From positions 1 through 22,450 of the forward strand of contig JAJYHI010000154.1 in the NCBI GenBank assembly GCA_021784835.1: 22,450 nt of DNA, read 5' to 3'. The notes below the pieces were generated by a model. It was not told the origin of the DNA and made no database searches. It saw only the letters and a program-made list of their open reading frames with translations. The translations under genes and the position numbers were made by a program. Positions 1-6,207 of the stretch are shown here, piece after piece. The stretch comes from a bacterium. GTDB taxonomy: Bacteria; SZUA-79; Acidulodesulfobacterales; Acidulodesulfobacteraceae. Every line of letters starts with the position of its first letter. Position 1 is the stretch's first letter.

Positions 1-43
1 CTGTATTGACGTTTATGTTTTCGTATTTTGAAATTGCATCCAT
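1..43 (-). CDS. fliS: FliS flagellar chaperone, first 14 codons only (cut by window edge)
   Basis: An ATG at 43 reads leftwards off the window as MDAISKYENINVNT. It is preceded by a strong ribosome binding site, AAGGAGGA (about 54-61). FliS proteins commonly begin with a short stretch ending in Y-x-x-x-x-V-x-T before the conserved A/S-P motif, and fliS usually follows fliD directly; both agree here. FliS binds the C terminus of flagellin in the cytoplasm and prevents early polymerisation before export. Only the start is visible, so the call rests on position, ribosome binding site and a very short N-terminal match. Confidence 0.65.
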   Translation of the reverse strand, partial: MDAISKYENINVNT

Positions 44-86
44 ATAAAATTTATCCTCCTTAAAGTTTATTTATATACCTTTATAG

Positions 87-1547
87 TTAAGCGCCTTGGG
101 CAATCATCTGCTTTATGCTGCTGGTCAATGCAGAATTAGTCGTCTGCATCTGTCCTATATATGACTCCAAATTAGAAAACTCCTTGGTGTACATGCCCAT
201 CTGAGTCTGAACATTAGCCTGCATCTGCGCAATCTGGTTATTCATATTCGTAAGCTGCGTGTTAATTTGCGCCTCGCTGAATTGCACCACGCCGTTTGCA
301 GAATTGGTATATGTATTTAAAAAATTCGTCATACCGCCGGGTTGAGAAGCGCCGTCAGCGGAAGGCGAGCCGTTTACTAATGCGCTTAAATACTGCTGAA
401 CCTGCTGAGGGTCCGACGTCAGCATATTATTTAACGCGGAAGCGTTAAGCTGAAGTTTTCCCGAACCGCTTGAACTTTGCGTAATTCCGTAAGTAGAAGC
501 AAGACCGGCATTTCCGGAAAGACCGGGCGCTTCGCTACCTATAAAGCTATAAAGATTATTCACCAAATTAGTCAGCGAAACATTGCCGCCGAGAGGACCT
601 AAAGTTTCCGATTTCGTGTTTCCGGAACCGCTCGAAGTTACGGTATTCTGTGCGGACACGTCGCCTATTACTTTATTGTATGCCGAAATAAAACTGCTCA
701 CGGCATTGTCTATGGTTTGCGTATCTAAACCCACCGTTATAGTGGTCGAACCTGTAGAAGCAAGACTTAGAGTAACGCCTGGAATAACGTTTTTTACCGT
801 ATTAGATTGGCTTGTTATGCTTATACCTTCATAACTTAATTTTGCATTTGCGGCAGATTGAGTAGTCGTAAAAGTAAGAGACGTTCCACCGGTAAGATTA
901 TCCGTAACGGAAGGCGCATAATTGGTTCCGGTATTATTACTTGTAAGAACAAGTTGATAAGGGTCGGATGTTGCGCCGTTGTTGATAATGGAAGCAGTAA
1001 CGCCCGCGTTGGAATTATTTATAGTCTGCGCCAAATCTGCCAAAGTATAACCTGTGGTAGAGTTTAATGCAACGTCTGTCGTATTTCCGTTAACAGTTAT
1101 ATTAAACGTCCCCGTGGAACCTGAGCTTGCTACAGCCGTAGAAGTAGCCGCCACACCTTGCGAAGCAATTACTCCCGTAGTTGCGAGGCTTGAAACGGTT
1201 ACATTGTATGTTCCGGGAATTGCCGAAGATGAAGCTTGAGCAGTTGCAACTGAAGTATCGCTTGAAGTTGCAGTAAAAGATTGAAACAATGACGGCTGTC
1301 CGAGAGCCGAAGCCGACGAACTTAAAGCGGAAATATCGGAACCTATAGACTGCCAAGCCGAAAGCTGATTATTAAGCGGCGTTTCCTGGGCCTGCATCAA
1401 TGTAATAGGGGCAGACAACGCTTGGTCAAGCGCTTTTAGAATTGCGGAATAATTTATACCCGACTCAGGACCGGTTCCCATAACTATAAGACCCTGATTA
1501 GGATATGAGCTCGGCGTCAGACTGCTGCCTGTTGAAGTTATCGACAT
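87..1547 (-). CDS. fliD: Flagellar filament cap protein FliD
   Basis: FliD (486 aa) forms the pentameric cap at the filament tip and helps exported flagellin fold into place. An N-terminal FliD_N region is visible at about residues 30-130 (ILKALDQALSAPITLMQ onward). A Ser/Thr/Gly/Asn-rich middle follows, then a FliD_C region at about 240-480 ending in a heptad-like, Gln/Asn-rich helix typical of the cap leg. Length is usual for the family. The start at 1547 has GAGGT 8 nt upstream; it gives about 20 residues more than typical FliD N termini, and Met23 is the alternative. The gene lies 62 bp after flaG and 43 bp before fliS, the usual filament order. Composition is odd: I count no arginine, 8 lysines and about 20 acidic residues in 486. 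Confidence 0.92.
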   Translation of the reverse strand: MSITSTGSSLTPSSYPNQGLIVMGTGPESGINYSAILKALDQALSAPITLMQAQETPLNNQLSAWQSIGSDISALSSSASALGQPSLFQSFTATSSDTSVATAQASSSAIPGTYNVTVSSLATTGVIASQGVAATSTAVASSGSTGTFNITVNGNTTDVALNSTTGYTLADLAQTINNSNAGVTASIINNGATSDPYQLVLTSNNTGTNYAPSVTDNLTGGTSLTFTTTQSAANAKLSYEGISITSQSNTVKNVIPGVTLSLASTGSTTITVGLDTQTIDNAVSSFISAYNKVIGDVSAQNTVTSSGSGNTKSETLGPLGGNVSLTNLVNNLYSFIGSEAPGLSGNAGLASTYGITQSSSGSGKLQLNASALNNMLTSDPQQVQQYLSALVNGSPSADGASQPGGMTNFLNTYTNSANGVVQFSEAQINTQLTNMNNQIAQMQANVQTQMGMYTKEFSNLESYIGQMQTTNSALTSSIKQMIAQGA

Positions 1548-1609
1548 TTTATATTACCTCTGATAATTGGTTTACATATATTTTACAAAATTAATTAACA
1601 AAATTAATG

Positions 1610-2017
1610 TTACAGTTTACTATTATAAATCGAACCTTTTTGATAATTTGCCATCATTTTTAAAACCGAATTAGGCGGAATCTGCGCCAGAACTTTTCCG
1701 GTTTTAAAATCTACTACGTTAATGACGGCGCCGCCGGCGCTTGCATCCCATTTAAAAAGCATTGCCTGAGACAGCATAGGAGACGGGTTAAGATTCGACT
1801 CTATCTGTTTTGATAATTCTTTTTCTTTCCCGGCGTTGTTATTTGCCGGGTTGGCTTTATTTGCGGAAATATTTGTATTATTTGCGACATTGTCGTTATT
1901 TTTATTAGCTGTATTATTTTTGGAATTTACCGCAGACCCATTTATATTATTCGCATCCGATGCATTATTGCCGTTAGCAATATTTACGGCATTTACGTTT
2001 AACGATAACTGGTCCAT
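1610..2017 (-). CDS. flaG: FlaG family flagellar protein
   Basis: This 135-residue protein has two parts. Residues 1-60 are a low-complexity Asn/Ala-rich tract. The C-terminal 60-65 residues match the FlaG domain: an FKWDASAGGAVINVVD strand pair, then TGKVLAQIPPNSVLKM, equivalent to the family motif D-x-x-T-G-E-V-I-R-x-I-P-P. FlaG is a small protein coded next to flagellin and fliD that affects filament length in several bacteria; its mechanism is not settled. The gene follows fliC on the same strand and precedes fliD. The upstream GAAGTGAT is a modest ribosome binding site. The Asn-rich leader is longer than usual, is poor in charge like the neighbouring filament proteins, and may be a disordered secreted tail. 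Confidence 0.8.
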   Translation of the reverse strand: MDQLSLNVNAVNIANGNNASDANNINGSAVNSKNNTANKNNDNVANNTNISANKANPANNNAGKEKELSKQIESNLNPSPMLSQAMLFKWDASAGGAVINVVDFKTGKVLAQIPPNSVLKMMANYQKGSIYNSKL

Positions 2018-2041
2018 AATATATCACTTCTTTTATTAGGG

Positions 2042-2080
2042 GGCTTAATGGGACGGATTTCAAATCCGTCCCATTAAGCC
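2042..2080. repeat. 39-bp perfect palindrome with single-base centre (flaG-fliC spacer)
   Basis: Two 19-bp arms, perfectly complementary, flank a single C at 2061; the core is GGACGGATTTCAAATCCGTCC. The right arm continues as TGTCCCCATT (2081-2090). On the left the equivalent GGGG is present at 2039-2042 but lacks an ACAG tetranucleotide, so the ancestral element was probably longer. It lies in the 86-bp gap between fliC and flaG. No T tract follows on either strand, so it is not a standard intrinsic terminator, although it could protect the fliC transcript 3' end. It shares arm length and single-base centre with the aroC elements but not sequence. The GGGACAGG-type arm resembles palindromes mobilised by REP-associated tyrosine transposases (recollection, not searched). 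Confidence 0.85.
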
Positions 2081-2103
2081 TGTCCCCATTAGTTTATATA
2101 ATT

Positions 2104-2997
2104 TTATTTCAACAGGGTCAAAAGTCCCTGCGGAACCATTGAAGCCTGAGAAAGCATAGCTTCGCCGGACTGAGCCAGAGTAGAAAGCAACGTAAACTGG
2201 GACATTTCCTGAGCAAAATTTACGTCCATAATGTTGTTATATGCAGCCTGAGTGTTCGTTCCTTCAGTCTGAAGGTTTCCAAGTATCTGAGTAACCCTGT
2301 TCTGGTAAGAACCGAGCTGACCGCTTATGCCGGCTACCTGATTAACCGCCGCTTGAACCGCAGAAAGAGCCGTTAATGCGTTAGTAGAACTGGTCAAATT
2401 TACCTGCGACAGAGAAGATTGAACACTTGTTCCATTATTTAACCCTAATAGATTAGATGCAACACCCTGTATCGAAACTGAAATCTGGTTGTTAGTTGTA
2501 CCGGCATTTGGACCTATTTGGAAAGAAAATGCAGAAATAGAAGTAGAACCCAATGTGGTTAGGGTTCCGCCACCGTTCAAAAGATGCAGTCCATTAAACG
2601 ACGTAGAACCCGCAATCTGCGTAATTTCCGATTGAAGCTGTTGAAACTCGCTGTTTAGCGCCTGTAAGTTTGCGCTACTGTTCGTTCCGTTTGCGGCGTT
2701 GGTCGCAAGCGTCTGCATCGTGCCAAGCATTCCCTGTATGGTAGAAAGAGCGCCGGAAGCGATGTTAATTAAGGAGTTTCCGTTGTTGGCGTTTGACGTT
2801 GCCTGATTGATGCCTAAAGTAGTTGCGTTTAAGCTCTGAGCTATTTCGTAGCCTGCCGGATTGACCCAAGCGCCGGTTATCTGCAAGCCGCTGGAAAGTT
2901 CGTTTAACGCCTGTCCTAAAGAATTGTTGGTGTTTTGAAGATTGTCCGTTGCAATGATGGCTGATTGGTTTGAATTGATAAATAGACCGTTATACAT
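2104..2997 (-). CDS. fliC: Flagellin, short and strongly charge-depleted
   Basis: This is the 297-aa filament subunit. The N-terminal D0/D1 helices match flagellin (NLQNTNNSLGQALNELSSGL, then NANNGNSLINIASGALSTI). The C-terminal D1/D0 part includes GSYQNRVTQILGNL, NIMDVNFAQEM and the ending QASMVPQGLLTLL. The central variable region is short (about residues 145-210). The usual S-A-K/R-D-D-A-A-G-L turn is replaced by TGAWVNPAGYEIAQSL. The arginines of the conserved R-M-R-E-L-A-V-Q helix are gone (GTMQTLATNAAN). I count only about 11 Lys/Arg/Asp/Glu in the whole protein. GGAGG lies about 8 nt before the ATG. It heads fliC-flaG-fliD-fliS. Confidence 0.95.
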   Translation of the reverse strand: MYNGLFINSNQSAIIATDNLQNTNNSLGQALNELSSGLQITGAWVNPAGYEIAQSLNATTLGINQATSNANNGNSLINIASGALSTIQGMLGTMQTLATNAANGTNSSANLQALNSEFQQLQSEITQIAGSTSFNGLHLLNGGGTLTTLGSTSISAFSFQIGPNAGTTNNQISVSIQGVASNLLGLNNGTSVQSSLSQVNLTSSTNALTALSAVQAAVNQVAGISGQLGSYQNRVTQILGNLQTEGTNTQAAYNNIMDVNFAQEMSQFTLLSTLAQSGEAMLSQASMVPQGLLTLLK

Positions 2998-3020
2998 TTT
3001 TTTATCCTCCGTGATAAATT

Positions 3021-3047
3021 ATTCCGGCATCCATGCCGAAATTGTTA
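3021..3047 (-). promoter_or_regulatory. Possible sigma28-type flagellin promoter
   Basis: On the minus strand, TAAC (3044-3047) lies 15 nt from GCCGGAAT (3021-3028). The FliA consensus is TAAA-N15-GCCGATAA, so the spacing is exact but the -10 matches at only 5 of 8 positions. Transcription would start about 20 nt before the fliC ATG, leaving the GGAGG site in the leader. The same bases contain a CGGCAT-CC-ATGCCG hairpin (3025-3038). The rest of the 250-bp gap between fliC and aroK (2998-3247) holds no gene. It has a TTGACG hexamer at about 3227-3232 and an isolated perfect Shine-Dalgarno at 3152-3162. Confidence 0.3.
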
Positions 3048-3247
3048 AATTAAGTTGCTTTTGCTTTATTTTTTAAAACTTATTTTGGAATAGATTAACA
3101 CCTCGCCCCTTTTTAGATAACATCGACTAAATAATAATAAATCTAAAATCTTCACCTCCTTAATTAATTTTTATCTCATATTTTCTAAATTATTTAGATG
3201 CATAACCTATCCTTTCATATTTTAATCGTCAAGCTTTTTAAAAAACT

Positions 3248-3841
3248 TTAATTTTGATTTTTGTTAAGAAAAATCCCGATTTCTTCGGCTACTGCAGACG
3301 TTGTTAATCCCTCGGTGTATATAACGATATCGGCCTGCCAGTAAAATTTTTCTCTTTCCTTAAGTTTTTCGGCAACGGTTTCTTCGGTAAAACCTTTTTC
3401 GCCTAAAACCGGTCTGTGCGTTTCGGATTTTATCCTTTCGTAAATAGTCCTTGCATCGGCTTTCAGATAGAGCGTCGTTCCAATATTTTTGATAAGTTTA
3501 AGATTTCCGTTAAAGGCAGGCATTCCGCCGCCGGTTGATATTACCCAGCTTTTAACTTCATTTTTAATTTCATTGCTGTTTATTGTTTTATATTTTCCAA
3601 TTATTTTATATATATCGGATTTATATTTATCTATTTTTTTTAAAATTTCGGTTTCGAGGTTCCTAAAATAACTTTCGCCTTTTTGTTTAAATATTTCCGT
3701 TATATTCATACCTTCGTACGCTTCTATTAAACAGTCCAAATCTATGAAATTAAACCCTTTATTTTTTGCCAGAATCTTCCCGACTTCGGTTTTCCCCGCT
3801 CCCATAAAACCTATTAACACGATATTGGTTCTTATTTTCAT
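3248..3841 (-). CDS. aroK: Shikimate kinase
   Basis: AroK phosphorylates shikimate at the 3-hydroxyl with ATP in the cytoplasm, a step towards chorismate. Visible motifs are the Walker A loop GFMGAGKTEVGK near the N terminus, DLDCLIE, the shikimate-binding F-R-N-L-E, STGGGMPAF, and the lid arginine in HRPVLGEKGF. The ATG at 3841 overlaps the aroC stop as ATGA, a coupled arrangement; an upstream TTG at 3850 in the same frame is less likely. The product (197 aa) is longer than the usual 165-175. Most of the excess is a Lys/Ile/Asn-rich stretch between the FRNLE helix and STGGG (KYKSDIYKIIGKYKTINS onward). That stretch does not resemble the palindrome-derived peptides in aroC and folE2. Confidence 0.93.
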   Translation of the reverse strand: MKIRTNIVLIGFMGAGKTEVGKILAKNKGFNFIDLDCLIEAYEGMNITEIFKQKGESYFRNLETEILKKIDKYKSDIYKIIGKYKTINSNEIKNEVKSWVISTGGGMPAFNGNLKLIKNIGTTLYLKADARTIYERIKSETHRPVLGEKGFTEETVAEKLKEREKFYWQADIVIYTEGLTTSAVAEEIGIFLNKNQN

Positions 3842-5085
3842 TTTTTGCAATACCCGTCATAGTTTCTTTTAATCTCGGCAAAACCGTCGCCGCCGAATTT
3901 TTTAAGAAAAAAATAGCATATAGAAAAAGCGAGGGCGGATTCGACGACGATCGACGCGGCAGGAACGGCGCATACGTCGGACCTTTCAAGAAATGCTTTT
4001 TTTGCTTCGCAGGTATTTAAATCTACGGTGTCGAGATAGGGCTTCATTAAAGTGGGTATCGGTTTCATGGCGCATGTTACGCTTATTATTTCTCCGTTGG
4101 ACATTCCGCCTTCTATGCCGCCGGCATTGTCGGTTTTTCTATAAAAGCCGCCACTGCCGCTGCAATAAATCGAATCATGGCATTCCGAACCTTTAAGATA
4201 GGCGGATTTTACTCCGGCGCCGATTTCTACGCTTTTAATTGCCTGAATACTCATTACGGACATCGCTATGTGCGCGTCCAATTTCTCGTCCCACTGAGTA
4301 AAACTGCCGAGACCCACCGGCACGCCTTTTACCTGGGCGGTTATCAGTCCCCCGACCGTGTCGCCTTCGGCTTTCATCTTGTCGATAAACATCTTTGCCT
4401 TTTCTTCATATTCGAGATAAAGCATGCGGAGCTCGGAGTTTTCTATGTTTCGACGAATAGAAGGATCGAAAATATCGATAGAAAAGCGGTCTGTTTCGGC
4501 TGTTTCGGAGAAAAAGGGGTCAGAATTCAATTCTGACCCCTTTTTCTTAGCCGCATGCGTGTCAGCCAAAATTTCAGCCGCCTCAACTCCAACCCCACCA
4601 ATACTCAGCACAGCCGAAGCAAACTCAATGCCGAAATTTTTCAAAAATATCTGGCAGATTGCACCGACCGCAACCCTCGACGCAGTTTCCCTTGCGCTCG
4701 AACGTTCAAGGACATTTCTTATATCGTCTAATCCAAATTTTATAGAACCTGCAAAATCCGCATGACCCGGCCTCGGAGTATGAATTTTGCTTTCTTCGGG
4801 AACGGATTTATAGGGGTCCATCCTGTCCCGCCAGTTTTCGTAATCCTTATTTTTTATAAAAAACGAAATTGGCGAACCGGTAGTAAACCCTCCTCTGACG
4901 CCTGATAAAAACTCTATCTTGTCGGTTTCTATCTTCTGCCTTGCGCCCCTTCCGTAACCCGACTGTCTTAGCTTCAGCTTTTCGTTTATAAAATCTTCGT
5001 CTATTTTAACGCCGGCAGGAAAATTGTCGATTATGGTAACAAGCCCCTTGCCGTGCGATTCGCCTGCCGTCAAAAACCTAAGCAT
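3838..5085 (-). CDS. aroC: Chorismate synthase with in-frame palindromic insertion
   Basis: AroC uses reduced FMN to convert EPSP to chorismate, the last common step to aromatic amino acids and folate. Family signatures are GESHGKG (residues 8-14), the RQSGYGRGARQ region, HTPRPGHADFAG, RSSARETASRVAVGA (128-142), GGIEGGMSNGE and the C-terminal ERSDVCAVPAAS-VVESALA. I place the start at 5085, where MLRFLTAGES matches family N termini and GAGGAGG (5097-5103) lies about 11 nt upstream. The frame stays open upstream to a GTG at 5136, but those codons come from a palindrome. The 415-aa product is longer than the usual 360-390. Residues 180-192 (KKKGSELNSDPFF) are encoded by the palindrome at 4509-4547 and sit in a poorly conserved stretch between catalytic motifs. 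All signatures remain, so the enzyme is probably active. Confidence 0.95.
   Translation of the reverse strand: MLRFLTAGESHGKGLVTIIDNFPAGVKIDEDFINEKLKLRQSGYGRGARQKIETDKIEFLSGVRGGFTTGSPISFFIKNKDYENWRDRMDPYKSVPEESKIHTPRPGHADFAGSIKFGLDDIRNVLERSSARETASRVAVGAICQIFLKNFGIEFASAVLSIGGVGVEAAEILADTHAAKKKGSELNSDPFFSETAETDRFSIDIFDPSIRRNIENSELRMLYLEYEEKAKMFIDKMKAEGDTVGGLITAQVKGVPVGLGSFTQWDEKLDAHIAMSVMSIQAIKSVEIGAGVKSAYLKGSECHDSIYCSGSGGFYRKTDNAGGIEGGMSNGEIISVTCAMKPIPTLMKPYLDTVDLNTCEAKKAFLERSDVCAVPAASIVVESALAFSICYFFLKKFGGDGFAEIKRNYDGYCKK
4509..4547. repeat. 39-bp palindromic element inserted in frame in aroC
   Basis: Arms of 19 bp (4509-4527 and 4529-4547) are perfectly complementary around a single C at 4528. 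The core arm is AAAAAGGGGTCAGAATT. Read in the aroC frame it gives K-K-K-G-S-E-L-N-S-D-P-F-F with no stop. The same arm recurs in folE2 (5624-5674) and, with one substitution per arm (GGGG to GGTG), upstream of aroC (5106-5144). It is a repeat family and not a property of AroC. Lying well inside a coding region, it is not a gene-end terminator. Confidence 0.9.
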
Positions 5086-5105
5086 TTTAATTATTACCTC
5101 CTCAG

Positions 5106-5144
5106 AAATAAAGGTGTCAGAATTGAATTCTGACACCTTTATTT
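5106..5144. repeat. 39-bp palindromic element next to the aroC ribosome binding site
   Basis: Arms at 5106-5124 and 5126-5144 pair perfectly around G5125. The arm AAAGGTGTCAGAATT is the same family as the copies in aroC and folE2 with GGTG in place of GGGG, changed symmetrically in both arms. On the minus strand it ends 2 nt before the aroC GAGGAGG site, so a hairpin in the folE2-aroC mRNA would stand directly 5' of that site. It has no T tract. The aroC frame runs through it without a stop and includes a GTG at 5136, which can mislead start prediction. Confidence 0.88.
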
Positions 5145-5169
5145 ACATAATTTTTTAATACCGATTTCT

Positions 5170-5194
5170 GGATTCCCGCTTTCGCGGGAATGAC
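5170..5194. repeat. REP-like hairpin GGATTCCCGC...GCGGGAATGAC
   Basis: ATTCCCGC (5172-5179) and GCGGGAAT (5184-5191) form an 8-bp stem with a TTTC loop, flanked by the asymmetric ends CTGG and GAC. The same unit recurs at 17193-17218 and inverted at 17292-17318. It shares the 125-bp folE2-aroC gap with the unrelated palindrome at 5106-5144. Nothing else is seen in that gap apart from the aroC ribosome binding site. Confidence 0.8.
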
Positions 5195-5210
5195 AAACCT
5201 CTGTTTCCCT

Positions 5211-6146
5211 TCAACCCTCTATCATCGCATATGCATTATGATTATGTATGCTTTCGAAGTTTTCCGCTTCCACCCTGAACCATTTAATATTTTTATTCTT
5301 TTTGAGTATTCCCGCTACGCACCTTGCCACATCCTCGACAAACATAGGATTTTCATAAGCATGTTCGGTCAAAAACCTCTCGTCTTCCCTCTTTAACAGC
5401 GAATAAATAGGGGAGCTTGCGCACGATTCCACATCGGCTATTATATCCTCGAACCATATCAGTTTATCGAACTCTATCGAAACCGAAACGATGCCTCTCT
5501 GATTGTGCGCTCCGTATTTCGATATCTCTTTAGAACATGGACAAAGAGTGTTTATAGGCACCTTGACGCCGATTATTATTACGCTTTCGTCGTCGGTGCA
5601 GGGAGCGTAGGTGGACTCTTTCTTATCGGCAATAAAGGGGTCAGAATTGAATTCTGACCCCTTTATTGCCGATACCTTTATTTCTGACCTCTTTATTGCT
5701 ACCGACCTCTTTATTCCATTTATTTCTGCTTTTTCCTGTTTAGGCGCAGCTGCTTTTCCGTCTTTTATAGTTCCGTTATAATAGCAAATATACTCCATCA
5801 GGCTTTTCTTTCCGCTAACCGGAGCGGTTTTTTCTATAAAATACGGAAATTCAATTTCGACGGATGCCGAACCTGCGTTTAAAACTTTCTTTATTTTTCT
5901 TAAAATATCCGGAAAATTAACTATGCTTATCTCGCCTCTATATTCGTTTAAAACCTCTAAGAAGCGGCTCATATGCGTGCCTTTGAAATAATGCGGAAGG
6001 TCCACGTACATATTTATGTCTGCCACGGTATGCTGGAATGATTTTGCTTTATCGAGAACCGATATAGGATAATGCAGGTTTTTTATGCCGACCTTATCTA
6101 TGGCTATACCTCTTCCGTCTTTTGAATTTTGAACGTCTGTCAACAT
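5211..6146 (-). CDS. folE2: GTP cyclohydrolase FolE2 (type IB) with repeat-derived insertion
   Basis: FolE2 converts GTP to 7,8-dihydroneopterin triphosphate for folate or queuosine precursors; it is the zinc-independent alternative to FolE. Matching motifs are DVQNSKDGRGIAIDKVGIKN at the N terminus, QHTVADINMYVDLP (38-51), FKGTHMSRF, the metal/active-site loop LCPCSKEISKYGAHNQRG (201-218), and a C-terminal ENFESIHNHNAYA. The product is 311 aa against about 260 usual. The excess lies at about residues 126-185, just before the catalytic loop, and includes IKGSEFNSDPF (161-171) from the palindrome at 5624-5674 plus degraded IKRS/IKRSE copies. All catalytic motifs remain. No Shine-Dalgarno precedes the ATG; a TAAAAT 6 nt upstream hints at a start without leader. 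Confidence 0.92.
   Translation of the reverse strand: MLTDVQNSKDGRGIAIDKVGIKNLHYPISVLDKAKSFQHTVADINMYVDLPHYFKGTHMSRFLEVLNEYRGEISIVNFPDILRKIKKVLNAGSASVEIEFPYFIEKTAPVSGKKSLMEYICYYNGTIKDGKAAAPKQEKAEINGIKRSVAIKRSEIKVSAIKGSEFNSDPFIADKKESTYAPCTDDESVIIIGVKVPINTLCPCSKEISKYGAHNQRGIVSVSIEFDKLIWFEDIIADVESCASSPIYSLLKREDERFLTEHAYENPMFVEDVARCVAGILKKNKNIKWFRVEAENFESIHNHNAYAMIEG
5624..5674. repeat. 51-bp palindromic element inserted in frame in folE2
   Basis: Perfectly complementary 25-bp arms (5624-5648 and 5650-5674) flank G5649. The inner arm AATAAAGGGGTCAGAATT is shared with the aroC element; the outer TATCGGC extension is symmetric too. It encodes about residues 159-174 of FolE2. Beyond it, at 5675-5716, lie two degenerate half-copies (CTGACCTCTTTATTGC and CGACCTCTTTATTCC). 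Confidence 0.9.
5675..5716. repeat. Degenerate half-copies of the palindrome arm in folE2
   Basis: The intact right arm reads GACCCCTTTATTGCC from 5656. Diverged versions follow, starting at 5686 (GACCTCTTTATTGCT) and 5704 (GACCTCTTTATTCC). In FolE2 they encode IKRSE (151-155) and IKRS (145-148), parallel to IKGSE (161-165) of the intact copy. All units share one reading frame, and offsets between them (30 and 18 bp) are multiples of three. Confidence 0.7.
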
Positions 6147-6160
6147 TGCTTAATTTTATC

Positions 6161-6207
6161 AAAAAAACGGAATAATTAAAAGCCTTGATGTTAACCGTTA
6201 ATTATTC
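6161..6207 (-). terminator. AT-rich intrinsic terminator after pilQ
   Basis: On the minus strand GAATAATTAA (6198-6207) pairs with TTAATTATTC (6170-6179) across an 18-nt loop, followed by CG and seven T residues (complement of 6161-6167). The upper arm lies in the last pilQ codons and the stop codon (6191-6193) is in the loop. It would separate the pil operon from folE2, whose ATG is at 6146. The stem has little GC, so efficiency is uncertain. Confidence 0.5.

Noticed and set aside
4509..4547. Intrinsic terminator for a gene inside aroC
   Set aside because: The hairpin with flanking A and T runs looks like a bidirectional terminator, but it lies in the middle of an intact AroC frame, and the same unit recurs in folE2.
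3993..4765. Overlapping plus-strand open frames of 67-119 codons in the aroC/aroK region
   Set aside because: They are antisense to well-conserved AroC sequence, lack ribosome binding sites and show no family resemblance.
5086..5136. Longer AroC start at GTG 5136
   Set aside because: The extra 17 codons come from a palindrome and the ribosome binding site; MLRFLTAGES at 5085 matches the family start.
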